From contig BMPS01000005.1 of the NCBI GenBank assembly GCA_014647715.1, positions 1-60,561 on the forward strand: a DNA stretch of 60,561 bases, read 5' to 3'. How positions within the stretch are numbered: position 1 is the stretch's first letter; each line of letters opens with the position of its first letter. The notes under the pieces were generated by a model. The model had not been told where the DNA came from. It saw only the letters and a list, made by a program, of their open reading frames with translations, and did no database searches. A program made the translations under genes and the position numbers. Source of the stretch: Streptomyces cinereus. Its GTDB lineage: Bacteria; Pseudomonadota; Gammaproteobacteria; Pseudomonadales; Moraxellaceae. This document shows, piece after piece, positions 8,131 through 17,495 of the stretch.

Positions 8131-10209
8131 ATGTCACAATCTAGCCAACGTCCTGTCACAAGCTCAAGCGAAAGCCCAGCATCAACCATTCAAACCGCCA
8201 AACTGCACTGGCAGCTAGACGATAACGGCGTGACTGTCCCCCTCTCTAGCGACTTTGGTGATGTTTATTTTTCCAAAACGGATGGCTTGGCAGAATCTCG
8301 CTATGTTTTTATTGATGGCAACGACTTAACCAATCGCCTCGCTAATTTGAAGAACTTTGAACGATTTGTCATCGGTGAAATTGGTTTTGGCACAGGGCTT
8401 AATATCTTGGCTATTTGGCAACTGTGGCAACAAATTAGGCCTGACAATCACAGCCATTTACATATCATTACCACTGAAAAATTTCCCCTCAGCAAAACTG
8501 ACCTTGAACAAGCATTGAGCGTGTGGACAGAGCTTGCTGGGTTATCACAACAGCTCATTGACAACTATCCACCGCCACTGGCTGGCTGTCATCGTTTGAA
8601 CTGGTTTGATGAACGATTGACAATTGATTTATGGCTTGGCGATGCGACGAGTAGTTTGTCGCAAGTGACTGGGCAAGGCAAAGTCGATGCGTGGCTGCTT
8701 GATGGGTTTGCGCCGAGCTGTAACCATGAGCTTTGGTCAGCGGCTTTATTGGCTCAAATTGCAAGATTATCCAAACCTCACACGACTTTGGCGACATTTA
8801 GCGTAGCAAGCGCAGTCAAACAGGGGCTAAAATGTCACGGTTTTACCTTAGCCAAACGTAAAGGCTTTGGCAAAAAGCGAGAAATGCTCACCGCAAGCTT
8901 TCAACCTAAGTTAACATCCGCCAATTTTTGCGAGGTTTATTTTCGCTATAACAAAAAAATTAAACCATTTTTTGTCACCCTACCCCTTACTGCATCTTTT
9001 GAATCCCGACGTCGTCAGCGTCGAAAAGCCAATAACGTTAAAGGCTTTGAACTACCCAATTTTTCTGCTATTACAAAACCGCTGTCTGTGGCGGTGATTG
9101 GGGCTGGGGTGGCGGGTTTAAGCAGTGCGTATGCCTTAGCTGCCCGTGGACACAAAGTCACCATTTTTGATAAAGCGCAACCATTGGCAGGCGCATCGGG
9201 CAACATCCGCGGTTTTCTTGCGCCAAAACTTACCAGCCTAAAACGCCTTGAAACCAATCTACATGCGATTGGTTATTTGGCAAGCTGTCGATTTTACCCT
9301 TATTTGACCGCACAAACTGGTATTAAAATCCTACAAACCACCGGCTGTTTGGATTTACTCTCACACAATCGCTTACAACTTGATGAAGTCAAAGATTTCC
9401 CACCCCAATTTGCCCGTTTATTGACCGCTGAACAAGCCAAAGCAAAGGTCGGTTATGAGGTTGGGCAAGCGATATTTTTGCCCAATGCGGGATTAATCAC
9501 TACCGCAAACTTTGCCAACGCTGTTTTATGCCACCCCAATATTAGCTTTCAGGCCGAGGAATTAACCTATTTTCAGCAAGATTGCGACCAAGTGCTATTA
9601 ACATTCACTGAGCATCAGCAGTTTTTTGACCATGTGATTTTGTGCATGGCGTTAGACACCTGCGATTTTTTACCCACCATCAAACGCTTTAATCACAGCC
9701 GTGGGCAAGTGACGTGGTTTGCTGTCGATGAGCATGATAAAGCACAGTTGCCAAAACTGCCGCTAAAGTATGGCAGTTATTACGCCAGTTTTAACGAAAA
9801 CAGTAAACGCCATGTCATGCTTGGGGCAAGTTTTGTCAGGGATACCTTGGATACCACGCCAGCAGTAGCTGACCATAAGATGAATGTGGCAGATTTGGCG
9901 GGTGCGGTGCCGGATTTGGTCAACAACAGCGATATATTTACCGTCGAAAAAAACATACCCCATTGGCAGGGTCGCGCCAGTATCCGCAGCCAAACTGTGG
10001 ATTATCTACCCCTAGTTGGGCAGGTGTGGCAAGCGGGTTATGAAAGCAACAGCCGAGTATGGAGCTTTTCGGCATTGGGGTCAAAAGGCTATGCTTATGC
10101 GCCGATTTGTAGTGAGCTGTTGGCGGGACTGATGTGTGGAGAAGTTTTGCCATTGTCTGAAAAGATGGTAAAAAACTTAAGTCCCAATCGCAAGGTCATT
10201 CGGCGCTAA
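8131..10209 (+). CDS. mnmC: Bifunctional tRNA modification enzyme MnmC
   Basis: MnmC completes the mnm5s2U modification at the tRNA wobble position: the FAD domain converts cmnm5s2U to nm5s2U and the methyltransferase domain makes mnm5s2U. The 692-aa product has both: a SAM-binding EIGFGTGLNILA motif at about 84-95 with the DAWLLDGFAPS motif near 188 (MnmD part), and a DAO-type FAD motif VIGAGVAGLSSAYALA at about 321. Length is normal for the fused enzyme. It ends 1 nt before the stop of the convergent glycosyltransferase gene. Confidence 0.95.
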   Translation: MSQSSQRPVTSSSESPASTIQTAKLHWQLDDNGVTVPLSSDFGDVYFSKTDGLAESRYVFIDGNDLTNRLANLKNFERFVIGEIGFGTGLNILAIWQLWQQIRPDNHSHLHIITTEKFPLSKTDLEQALSVWTELAGLSQQLIDNYPPPLAGCHRLNWFDERLTIDLWLGDATSSLSQVTGQGKVDAWLLDGFAPSCNHELWSAALLAQIARLSKPHTTLATFSVASAVKQGLKCHGFTLAKRKGFGKKREMLTASFQPKLTSANFCEVYFRYNKKIKPFFVTLPLTASFESRRRQRRKANNVKGFELPNFSAITKPLSVAVIGAGVAGLSSAYALAARGHKVTIFDKAQPLAGASGNIRGFLAPKLTSLKRLETNLHAIGYLASCRFYPYLTAQTGIKILQTTGCLDLLSHNRLQLDEVKDFPPQFARLLTAEQAKAKVGYEVGQAIFLPNAGLITTANFANAVLCHPNISFQAEELTYFQQDCDQVLLTFTEHQQFFDHVILCMALDTCDFLPTIKRFNHSRGQVTWFAVDEHDKAQLPKLPLKYGSYYASFNENSKRHVMLGASFVRDTLDTTPAVADHKMNVADLAGAVPDLVNNSDIFTVEKNIPHWQGRASIRSQTVDYLPLVGQVWQAGYESNSRVWSFSALGSKGYAYAPICSELLAGLMCGEVLPLSEKMVKNLSPNRKVIRR

Positions 10210-10210
10210 G

Positions 10211-11020
10211 TTATTTTCTTAACAGCTTTTGATAAACCAAACTGCGTAAACTATTTGGCAATAATCGCACAGGTAAGCGAATGGCGAGGTTTTTAAGCAA
10301 TTGCGCCATATGCAAAAACCCTTGTTGATAAAAGCTTTGCTGAATTGCCCACTCGTATCGGGCATACGCCAAGCCCCCGCGCCGTTCATACATCGCATCC
10401 CCTGCTCGTGCATACACCAGCACCTCTGGCAAATTGGCAAACTGATAGCCAGCGACCAATAATCGTACCCACAAATCATAATCTTCAAACAGCGGCGCAT
10501 GGCGATAGCTACCGACCGCTTGTACCGCTGATTTTTTGAAGGCAACCGTCATGTGGTTGATGGGATTGCGCGACTTGGCGGAGGCAAAAATCGCCTCATG
10601 TGAGGTTGGCACCGTGCGAGATTTTTTCCCCTGTGACAGCTGCTTTTCAAATTCAATGATTTGCCCGCCCAACACGTCAATGTTGGGATGGCTTTGGATA
10701 AAGTTGATTTGCTGCTCAAAGCGGGTAGGCACACAGATATCATCAGTATCCATACGAATGACCCAGTCATGTTGGCAAGCGTTTAGACCTTCATTCAAAG
10801 CCTGTCCAAGCCCGACGTTTTTTGCTAAAGCGATAATCATTAACGGCAGTTGCGGCTTAAATTCTTGTATCACTTCTTGCAATGCCACATTGATTTTACC
10901 ATCAAACACCAACACAATCTCATCGGCTTGGCGTGTTTGATTGACCAAGCTGGCTAGACATGCGGCCAGAAATTCGGGGTTTTCTTTGTCGTATAGGGAC
11001 ATCAATACAGAAAATTTCAT
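10211..11020 (-). CDS. Family 2 glycosyltransferase
   Basis: A 269-aa GT-A fold glycosyltransferase of family 2. The N-terminus FSVLMSLYDKENPEFL, the nucleotide-sugar and metal motif RMDTDD near residue 93 and the acceptor-site FEDYDLWVRLL near 180 are all present. It overlaps the upstream gene by 4 nt (ATGA) and is the last gene of the pseudaminic acid/glycan operon. It probably adds one sugar to the lipid-linked glycan on the cytoplasmic face; donor and acceptor are unknown. Confidence 0.9.
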   Translation of the reverse strand: MKFSVLMSLYDKENPEFLAACLASLVNQTRQADEIVLVFDGKINVALQEVIQEFKPQLPLMIIALAKNVGLGQALNEGLNACQHDWVIRMDTDDICVPTRFEQQINFIQSHPNIDVLGGQIIEFEKQLSQGKKSRTVPTSHEAIFASAKSRNPINHMTVAFKKSAVQAVGSYRHAPLFEDYDLWVRLLVAGYQFANLPEVLVYARAGDAMYERRGGLAYARYEWAIQQSFYQQGFLHMAQLLKNLAIRLPVRLLPNSLRSLVYQKLLRK

Positions 11021-11841
11021 GTTAATTCACCCAACCAAGTCAATGCCACATCCTTTTTGACTTTACGCGCAAACCAATAGCCGTCAAATTTCGCCCGCTC
11101 AAGCTTTAATAAATCCAAATAAATCGGGCTATTGCCATTATTTACATTTTTGTCAAAAATAATCTGTCGGCGGTTATCATTGCTTAGGCGAATTTGATTG
11201 GTTAATTTTTCAGTAATTAGGGTTTGAAAAAAATGCTCATCGGGCACCAGTTTGTGGCGGAAAAAATCACTGTATTCATCGGTGAAAGGCACAATTTTTT
11301 CCCAGTCTTCACGCGTCACTGAAAACCATTGTGAGCCAAAAGAAATGGGTGAGTGATAAGTTTTTATTTTTGCCACACCTTGTTGCAGTTTGGTGATGAT
11401 TTTACCCGTCAATTGCCGTTGCCAGTCGCTGTCGGCATGGGGACTGTCCATAATAAAGCGATACGCATACTGTGGCGCCATCTCGCAGATCATCATCGCC
11501 TGAAAATCAAACCGCTGTTGCCACTGTTTTTCTATCACTTCAAATGGTTGTAACACCACATCTTCACCGCTTACCAGATGAAAATAAGCATTGTCCTCAT
11601 TGGAAAACGCTGTTTCAAACAATTTTAATGTCGCTTCAATTTGGCTAAACCCGCCCCAACGTACCGATACCCTGTCGCTCAGCAAAAATACATTGGCTAG
11701 CTGTGCAGTCTCAGCGTCAGGAAAATAATCGGATTTAGCATCCATATGCACATAAAAATTGACGTTGGGCTGAATTTTCGCCAGCTTAATAAAATAACTG
11801 ATATCTTGGTGAGCTTGGATAAGTAAGGCGTGTTTTTTCAT
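11017..11841 (-). CDS. GT14 core-2/I-branching type glycosyltransferase
   Basis: A 274-aa protein of the core-2/I-branching beta-1,6-N-acetylglucosaminyltransferase family (GT14): LIQAHQDISYFIKL at the N-terminus, FYVHMDAKSD near 30, then SVRWGGFSQIEATL near 58 and YFHLVSGEDVVL near 85. Animal members branch O-glycans; bacterial members act in surface polysaccharide or protein glycosylation. It overlaps the GT2 gene by 4 nt and follows the GT52 gene by 4 nt, so the three transferases are translated together. Confidence 0.85.
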   Translation of the reverse strand: MKKHALLIQAHQDISYFIKLAKIQPNVNFYVHMDAKSDYFPDAETAQLANVFLLSDRVSVRWGGFSQIEATLKLFETAFSNEDNAYFHLVSGEDVVLQPFEVIEKQWQQRFDFQAMMICEMAPQYAYRFIMDSPHADSDWQRQLTGKIITKLQQGVAKIKTYHSPISFGSQWFSVTREDWEKIVPFTDEYSDFFRHKLVPDEHFFQTLITEKLTNQIRLSNDNRRQIIFDKNVNNGNSPIYLDLLKLERAKFDGYWFARKVKKDVALTWLGELT

Positions 11842-11845
11842 GCAG

Positions 11846-12847
11846 TTACCCTTTGAACCTATTTAGATTATCTGCGTCATCTAAATTAATCAGGGTAAAA
11901 CCACGACTGGCAAGAAACTGATACGCATCAGGGAATTTATCCCACAGCGCTTGGGTATACACCATAAATACTTGGGTGCGGGGAAATTCTTTGAGCGAGA
12001 ACACGGCAGTGCTGATAAAGGTATAAATTTCAAAGCGTTGATGGGGGTTCTGTTGCAATGCTTCGCTTAGATAATCTTCAATGATTTTATCGCTATCAAT
12101 CACCGGCAAAATATGGCTAAAATCCAAGTTTTCTCGCGGGTGTGGACAAAATGCGTCAATGGTAAACTCGCTTACCATCTTTGTCACGATATCCCGATAC
12201 GCCGTTTCGCCGATAAAGTTATCAAGGGCTTGCCCCAATAACAGCCGTTTTACCGGCAAATTTTCCTCAGGCTGGTTATCTACTTTATCAAACAAATAAA
12301 CAGGCTCGGTAGTATCAATGATGTTTTTTTCATAGGGAAAAATGGTGAAATGTTTTTTGGAGATAGCCAAAATACTAGGGATACTGGGGTAAGTAATGCC
12401 CACGACGCGTTTAAACAATCGTAATGGTAAGGATTTTGGTAACGGTTGAAAATAGCTAGAATTGGGGAAAATATTAGCGGTGCCGTCATCAAAGGTATAC
12501 AGCTGTTGGAATTTTACTTTAGAAATAACATATTGCAAAAACAACACATCAATACTGGCAAGATAGACATTTTCGATAGGTTTTTGCCAAATATCAAGCG
12601 TGTTAAGTGTGGTTTTGATGTGGTTTAGGGTAGCAAAACGTTCGCCCCAGGTTTTATTGTTCAGTTCGATAAAGGCGGATTTTTCGCAGACCTGCTCAAG
12701 TTGTTCAAAATAATAGCGGTGTTTGGGCTCGCTTTTTGAATGGATGCCATACGGCAAATAAAGCCCAATAAAGGGGGTACTGTGTTGCTTAATAATTTGC
12801 TTGGCAATCAACACTTGCAAGGGGGTGATACAAATAATGAGATTCAT
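11846..12847 (-). CDS. GT52 sialyltransferase-family protein
   Basis: A 333-aa protein matching glycosyltransferase family 52, which contains the Neisseria lipooligosaccharide alpha-2,3-sialyltransferase Lst. Shared landmarks include LIICITPLQVLIAK at the N-terminus, YTFDDGTANIFPNSSYF near 135, CPHPRENL near 235 and IIEDYLSEAL...RFEIYTFIS at about 255-280. Because the operon makes CMP-pseudaminic acid and contains no sialic acid genes, I infer the donor is CMP-Pse and that this is a pseudaminyltransferase. The family call is strong, the donor is inference. Confidence 0.8.
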   Translation of the reverse strand: MNLIICITPLQVLIAKQIIKQHSTPFIGLYLPYGIHSKSEPKHRYYFEQLEQVCEKSAFIELNNKTWGERFATLNHIKTTLNTLDIWQKPIENVYLASIDVLFLQYVISKVKFQQLYTFDDGTANIFPNSSYFQPLPKSLPLRLFKRVVGITYPSIPSILAISKKHFTIFPYEKNIIDTTEPVYLFDKVDNQPEENLPVKRLLLGQALDNFIGETAYRDIVTKMVSEFTIDAFCPHPRENLDFSHILPVIDSDKIIEDYLSEALQQNPHQRFEIYTFISTAVFSLKEFPRTQVFMVYTQALWDKFPDAYQFLASRGFTLINLDDADNLNRFKG

Positions 12848-14100
12848 GGCGTTTTTTTGACCTTTTCCACTTGCAGCGTATAATAATATAACAGCGGCAA
12901 AATCACCACGCCACTAATAATAGTCGCATACGGCACCACCGCCAGTGATACGCCACTTAACACCCACAAGGCAACCAAATATACCACCGTTGAGATGACG
13001 GAACACAGCGAAATTTGCGCGGTTTTGGCATGATAAAACAAAAAATTCACCAATAATAAATACGGAATTATCAGCGAAAACGCGAGTACAAACATCACCA
13101 CATAATACTGGCTTTGGGCAAAATCTGCTCCCAATAGCCACGCCATCAATGACGATGGCATCGCCCAAGCCATGGCAGTCAACATAAAAGGCACCATCAA
13201 ACTCAGCCAAAACAATCGATGCAATTGTATGACTGTCATGCGCTGCGATTTTAGCCGTTCATATAAGTGAGGCACCAGCGCAGAATTGACCGCCATAATC
13301 ACAATGGTCAAGCTACTAGCGACTTGCACCCCTGCCGAGTATATACCTAGCTCATGACTGTTAAACCGCTGGTGAATCAACACTCGATCAAGCTGCCCTT
13401 TGATGGTATAGCTTAACCCATGTAACAGTAGCGGCAAGCCTAGCGTTAAAATATAGCCAAGTCCCAGTTTAAGCCGTTTTGGGGTAAAGCGAAATTTGAT
13501 AGCAAATTGGTATTTTGCCCACGCCAACGCTGCGACAAAAGTGAACCCATGCGCCAAGATAATCGCGATAAGGCGCTGGGCAACTTTATCCGTGGTATCG
13601 CCCGCAAAAAACTGAAAAATCAGCAGCGTCCATAGTAAATTGCCCAAGGCTAAGCCCAGTTGGATGGTCAAATAGCTAAACGGGCGTTTTTGGCATTGCC
13701 GCAGTGCCAGTTGGTTTTGAATCAAGGTTTGCAAAAAGGCAGTAAAAAAGCAGTAAAAAAGCAATTCGCTATGTAACAGCCAACTAATCGCCGTCCCAAT
13801 TAATAGCACGCCCACGCTATATAGCCCGCCTGCCAATAAAATATTGCCCAGCCCATGCCTGCCATACACATAAAAATAACGGGTCAAAGCGCCATTTTGC
13901 GACAGACTCATGGCGATTACAATAAATGCCGTGAGCGATAAATAATAGGACAAATCACCAAAGCCCGTTGTGCCTAATACCCGTGTTAAATAGGGCAATA
14001 GCAAAAACGGCACGGCTTTGGCGGTCATCTCGCCTACCACATAAATCAGGCTGTCTTTGAGTAAGGCGGATTGTGTTAAACGTTTGATTTTATTTAACAT
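12844..14100 (-). CDS. Wzx-type oligosaccharide flippase
   Basis: A 418-aa polytopic membrane protein (about 12 hydrophobic segments) of the polysaccharide biosynthesis/MATE-like superfamily. The N-terminal segment LIYVVGEMTAKAVPFLLLPYLTRVLG is typical of O-antigen flippases. It should move the undecaprenyl-linked oligosaccharide to the periplasmic face for PglL. Its start shares 1 nt with the pseI stop and its end overlaps the GT52 gene by 4 nt, so it is embedded in the operon. Confidence 0.88.
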   Translation of the reverse strand: MLNKIKRLTQSALLKDSLIYVVGEMTAKAVPFLLLPYLTRVLGTTGFGDLSYYLSLTAFIVIAMSLSQNGALTRYFYVYGRHGLGNILLAGGLYSVGVLLIGTAISWLLHSELLFYCFFTAFLQTLIQNQLALRQCQKRPFSYLTIQLGLALGNLLWTLLIFQFFAGDTTDKVAQRLIAIILAHGFTFVAALAWAKYQFAIKFRFTPKRLKLGLGYILTLGLPLLLHGLSYTIKGQLDRVLIHQRFNSHELGIYSAGVQVASSLTIVIMAVNSALVPHLYERLKSQRMTVIQLHRLFWLSLMVPFMLTAMAWAMPSSLMAWLLGADFAQSQYYVVMFVLAFSLIIPYLLLVNFLFYHAKTAQISLCSVISTVVYLVALWVLSGVSLAVVPYATIISGVVILPLLYYYTLQVEKVKKTP

Positions 14101-15152
14101 TACCTTTCAAGGACATTCCATGAGGTGGCGGTATTGGCTTGGATATCCGTTAGCACTTTTTTACCCATTAATTCATCATAAAACTTCGGGGCAAGCCCAA
14201 AGCCAGGGCGAACGCTACGGATACAGCTTTCATCAATCACATCCCCTGCTGTCATGTCTTTGACAAAATACAGTGAACGGCGAAATTGCACATTGCCGAT
14301 TTCGCTTGATTTACGACCGTAATCGACTTGTCCCAACGCTTGCCAAGCGGTTTTACTGTCACGGCAGAGCGCGGTGAGTTCGTCTTTTTCCAGTGAAAAA
14401 CTGTCATCCGCTCCGCCGCCATTGCGGTCTAGGGTGACGTGTTTTTCAATGATACACGCCCCCAATGCCACGCTTGTCACGGCGGTGGTATTGTCAAGCG
14501 TATGGTCGGATAAGCCAATCGGCACACCAAAACGGCGCTGCATATCGACAATGGTACGCAGGTTATAGTCCTGTGCGGGGGCTGGATAACCACTCACGCA
14601 GTGCAATAACGCAAGCTGTTTGCAGCCGCCATCGCGAGCGGCGGCAACCGCCTCGGCAATTTCGGCTTGGTCCGCCATCCCTGTGGAGATAATCATCGGT
14701 TTGCCGGTACTTGCCACATATTTGATAAGCGGTAAATCAATGGCTTCAAACGAAGCGATTTTGTACGCTGGGGCGTTCAAATCCTCGAGTAAATCCACCG
14801 CAGTCAAGTCAAACGGTGAGCTAAACATGGTGATACCGACTTTGTGAGCATGCTCAAACAATGGTTTATGCCAGTCCCACGGCGTGTAAGCTTCTTGGTA
14901 CAAGTCATACAAGGTACGCCCGTCCCACAGTCCCCCATGAATTTGGAAGTCAGCGGCAGTGCTGTTGAGGGTGATGGTATCTGCGGTGTAGGTTTGCATT
15001 TTGACCGCATCAGCCCCGCATGCCTTTGCCATGTCAATGATACGGTAAGCGTTGCTGATGTCGCCGTTGTGGTTGGCGGACATTTCGGCAATAATGTACG
15101 GCGCATGGTCAATGCCGATTGGGCGGTTGTTAATGCTGAAATTTTGATTCAT
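14100..15152 (-). CDS. pseI: Pseudaminic acid synthase PseI
   Basis: PseI condenses 2,4-diacetamido-2,4,6-trideoxy-L-altrose with phosphoenolpyruvate to give pseudaminic acid. The 350-aa product has the NeuB-family TIM barrel (AEMSANHNGD near 22, AVKMQTYTADTI near 47, MFSSPFD near 107, GLSDHTLDN near 211, IIEKHVTLDR near 235) and a C-terminal SAF (antifreeze-like) domain at about 285-350. The sequence is closer to PseI than to NeuB by its SANHNG and LYQEAYTPWDWH segments. It follows pseGH by 10 nt. Confidence 0.93.
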   Translation of the reverse strand: MNQNFSINNRPIGIDHAPYIIAEMSANHNGDISNAYRIIDMAKACGADAVKMQTYTADTITLNSTAADFQIHGGLWDGRTLYDLYQEAYTPWDWHKPLFEHAHKVGITMFSSPFDLTAVDLLEDLNAPAYKIASFEAIDLPLIKYVASTGKPMIISTGMADQAEIAEAVAAARDGGCKQLALLHCVSGYPAPAQDYNLRTIVDMQRRFGVPIGLSDHTLDNTTAVTSVALGACIIEKHVTLDRNGGGADDSFSLEKDELTALCRDSKTAWQALGQVDYGRKSSEIGNVQFRRSLYFVKDMTAGDVIDESCIRSVRPGFGLAPKFYDELMGKKVLTDIQANTATSWNVLER

Positions 15153-15162
15153 AAAAACACCC

Positions 15163-16824
15163 CTAAAATAAAAAGTCTTGCGATTTTAATTCAAACTCTA
15201 CCACATCATACACTTTTTCACCCACACCAAAATGCTGTTTTAACACGCCTGTTTCGCTAAATCCCAATTTACGATGTAACGCCAGTGACGCGGTATTATA
15301 TGCCAGCACTTGCGCGGTGATTTTGTCAATGTCGGTGGTGTTGAAAATCTGTGCAATCGCCAAAACCCCCAACGCAAAGCCAAGCCCCTGCCCTTTTGGG
15401 CTATTAGGGGATAAATAAAACCCCCAACTGGCGCTGTTGTCATTGGCGGTATTTTTTGCAGCATTTAAGGTTTGGTATTTATCCACCGTCATTTGGGTAA
15501 CATTAACTAGCCCCATCGGCTCACCAGCGACTTCAAAAATCAGCAAATGCACATTGGTATGGTCAAGTTGTTTGCGATACCATTTCTCATGGTCAGCAAG
15601 GGCAATTTCATCCTGCCCAAACATCCACCGGCGTACGTCGATGTGATTACGCCATTGCCAAATCATCTGAGTATCGGCTTGGGTCGCTTGTCGCACTTGA
15701 CAATGTTGAAATCTTTGCGCAAATTCAATCCAGTGCGCAACGCGTTTTGCCCCTTGCCCATCGACCAACTTGGCAGATTGCCGGCTGAATTTTTGATAAT
15801 TGTCGGCCAGTTCGCTCAACAAGCGGGGCAGTTGCTCATCCAATGTAGCCATGTCAGTCACCACTTTGACCACGTTTTTATCTGCCAACGCTTTGGCAAT
15901 CACCCGTTGGTTATCGGCAAGCACGATCAGCACCATCGGTAAGCCCAAACAACAGCGCTCCCAGGTCGTGCTGCCTGCTGCCCCAATTGCAAGGTCAGCA
16001 TTTGCCATCAATTGCGCCATATTAGTCACATTGACAAGTACCGCACACGAAAAACTTGCGTGTTTGGCAAATCTTTGTACACTTTCGATATGCGGTGCGT
16101 TTTTGCCCATGACGACAGTCACGTTAAATGATTGCGTAGATTGTTGGACAAAGGTATTGAGACTTTGCAAAATCTTGAGCGTGACATTATCGTTATCGAC
16201 ACCGCCCAGATTAACCAATATATTGTTGGGCGGCTGTATGCTTTTACGTCTGCTTAGGCTCATCGTTCGCCAGTTGGCAAACTCATCCCGTAATAACGTA
16301 TAACGTGTACCTAATAAGCGCTGGCAATGACTTGGCACAAGCGGTTGATAATCTTCGTTTTTTCGTCCAAAATTTTGGTCGAGCAAAATCTCACAGTCGT
16401 GCGTGCGGTCGGCTAAATCGTCAATGGCTAAAATTTTAAGGTTTGGCAAAAGTCGTTTGGCTTGCTGCTCCCAATTTTTGCCAATCGCATAATGGTCGAT
16501 AATCAGCCAATCTGGCTTTAATGCTTGCAAGATGGGTTGACACTCGGAAAAATCATCGCTTTCACTGGCGCCGAGCCACTCGCTATGGGCATGCTGTTTG
16601 ATAAAATCTGCAGTCTCACTTTTGGCTAATAGCTGCACAGCAAAACCTTTTTGCCCAATCAAATCCGCCAAATGCCCGTCATGCTGACGACAAATAAACG
16701 AGATGTCATGCCCTTGCTGTTTTAACCGGTCAGCGAGCGCGAGGCAACGCATGATATGACCGCTACCAATCGTTAAACTTGCGTCTGCTCGGACCACGAT
16801 CTTCATGCTCGCGCCTATCTTCAT
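15163..16824 (-). CDS. pseG: Fused PseG hydrolase and PseH acetyltransferase
   Basis: A 553-aa fusion of two pseudaminic acid enzymes that are usually separate. Residues 1 to about 365 are PseG, the UDP-sugar hydrolase that releases 2,4-diacetamido-trideoxy-altrose: RADASLTIGSGHIMRCL at about 12-28 with the probable catalytic His, and GGVDNDNVTLKIL and GAAGSTTWERCCLGLP later. Residues about 370-553 are a GNAT N-acetyltransferase of PseH type (VRQATQADTQMIWQWRN, then SLALHRKLGFSETG). No free-standing pseH is in the operon, so the fusion completes the pathway. The first ATG overlaps the pseF stop by 4 nt and has GGAG 7 nt upstream; a second ATG six codons later is possible. Confidence 0.9.
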   Translation of the reverse strand: MKIGASMKIVVRADASLTIGSGHIMRCLALADRLKQQGHDISFICRQHDGHLADLIGQKGFAVQLLAKSETADFIKQHAHSEWLGASESDDFSECQPILQALKPDWLIIDHYAIGKNWEQQAKRLLPNLKILAIDDLADRTHDCEILLDQNFGRKNEDYQPLVPSHCQRLLGTRYTLLRDEFANWRTMSLSRRKSIQPPNNILVNLGGVDNDNVTLKILQSLNTFVQQSTQSFNVTVVMGKNAPHIESVQRFAKHASFSCAVLVNVTNMAQLMANADLAIGAAGSTTWERCCLGLPMVLIVLADNQRVIAKALADKNVVKVVTDMATLDEQLPRLLSELADNYQKFSRQSAKLVDGQGAKRVAHWIEFAQRFQHCQVRQATQADTQMIWQWRNHIDVRRWMFGQDEIALADHEKWYRKQLDHTNVHLLIFEVAGEPMGLVNVTQMTVDKYQTLNAAKNTANDNSASWGFYLSPNSPKGQGLGFALGVLAIAQIFNTTDIDKITAQVLAYNTASLALHRKLGFSETGVLKQHFGVGEKVYDVVEFELKSQDFLF

Positions 16825-17495
16825 GCTAACTCCAATTGCGCTTGGTACAGGCGCTCAGCAAATCGCCAATCGTTATCATCATCAATATCGACCACACTGT
16901 ATTTTGGCAACACATAGCCTAGCGCATGATTATGGATTTTATCCTCGCCGAGCCATGCTTCACGACTGCCCCAATAAAATTGACCTGCGTCAAAATACGC
17001 CTGCGGTAAATCTTGGGTTCTGGTGAGTTCATGTTGGCTAAACATGCTCGATACTTCACCGGTATCGCTTAACTTAAGTGAGCGTAACACATTGGATTCA
17101 AATTCTAAAACCGGAAAACAATACAAACTGTTGGATGACTGCCAGCGCTCAAAACTATCAGTTAAATACTGCGGTTTTAATAACGGCGTACAGGGGTATA
17201 GACAGCAGATATGGCTAGCGTTTGGCATGCTCTGCAGCACATGCCGAATCACCGCAGCGGTAGTGGCGTAATCATCGGCAAGCTCGGCAGGTCTTTGGCT
17301 GACAGTGGCACCATGGTGTTGAGCGATATCGGCAATAGCGCTATCATCAGTGGAGACGATAATCTGCTCAAACAATTGGCTGTTTTTTGCCGTTTCAATA
17401 GCACGAGCCAGCATAGGCTGGCCACAAAAATCTTTGATGTTTTTGCGGGGAATGCGTTTACTACCCCCACGCGCAGGGATGATACAGACCTTCAT
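16821..17495 (-). CDS. pseF: Pseudaminic acid cytidylyltransferase PseF
   Basis: PseF activates pseudaminic acid with CTP to CMP-Pse, the donor for the transferases. The 224-aa product starts with the CMP-NeuAc synthetase-type motif IIPARGGSKRIPRKNIKDF and has IVSTDDSAIADIA near 47 and a DAGQFYWG segment near 167 that is characteristic of PseF. It shares one base with the pseC stop upstream and 4 nt with pseGH downstream, consistent with translational coupling. Confidence 0.93.
   Translation of the reverse strand: MKVCIIPARGGSKRIPRKNIKDFCGQPMLARAIETAKNSQLFEQIIVSTDDSAIADIAQHHGATVSQRPAELADDYATTAAVIRHVLQSMPNASHICCLYPCTPLLKPQYLTDSFERWQSSNSLYCFPVLEFESNVLRSLKLSDTGEVSSMFSQHELTRTQDLPQAYFDAGQFYWGSREAWLGEDKIHNHALGYVLPKYSVVDIDDDNDWRFAERLYQAQLELA

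Noticed and set aside
11846-12847. Sialic acid (Neu5Ac) pathway
   Set aside because: The synthase, cytidylyltransferase and dehydratase all match the Pse branch; no neuA, neuB or neuC is present in the window.
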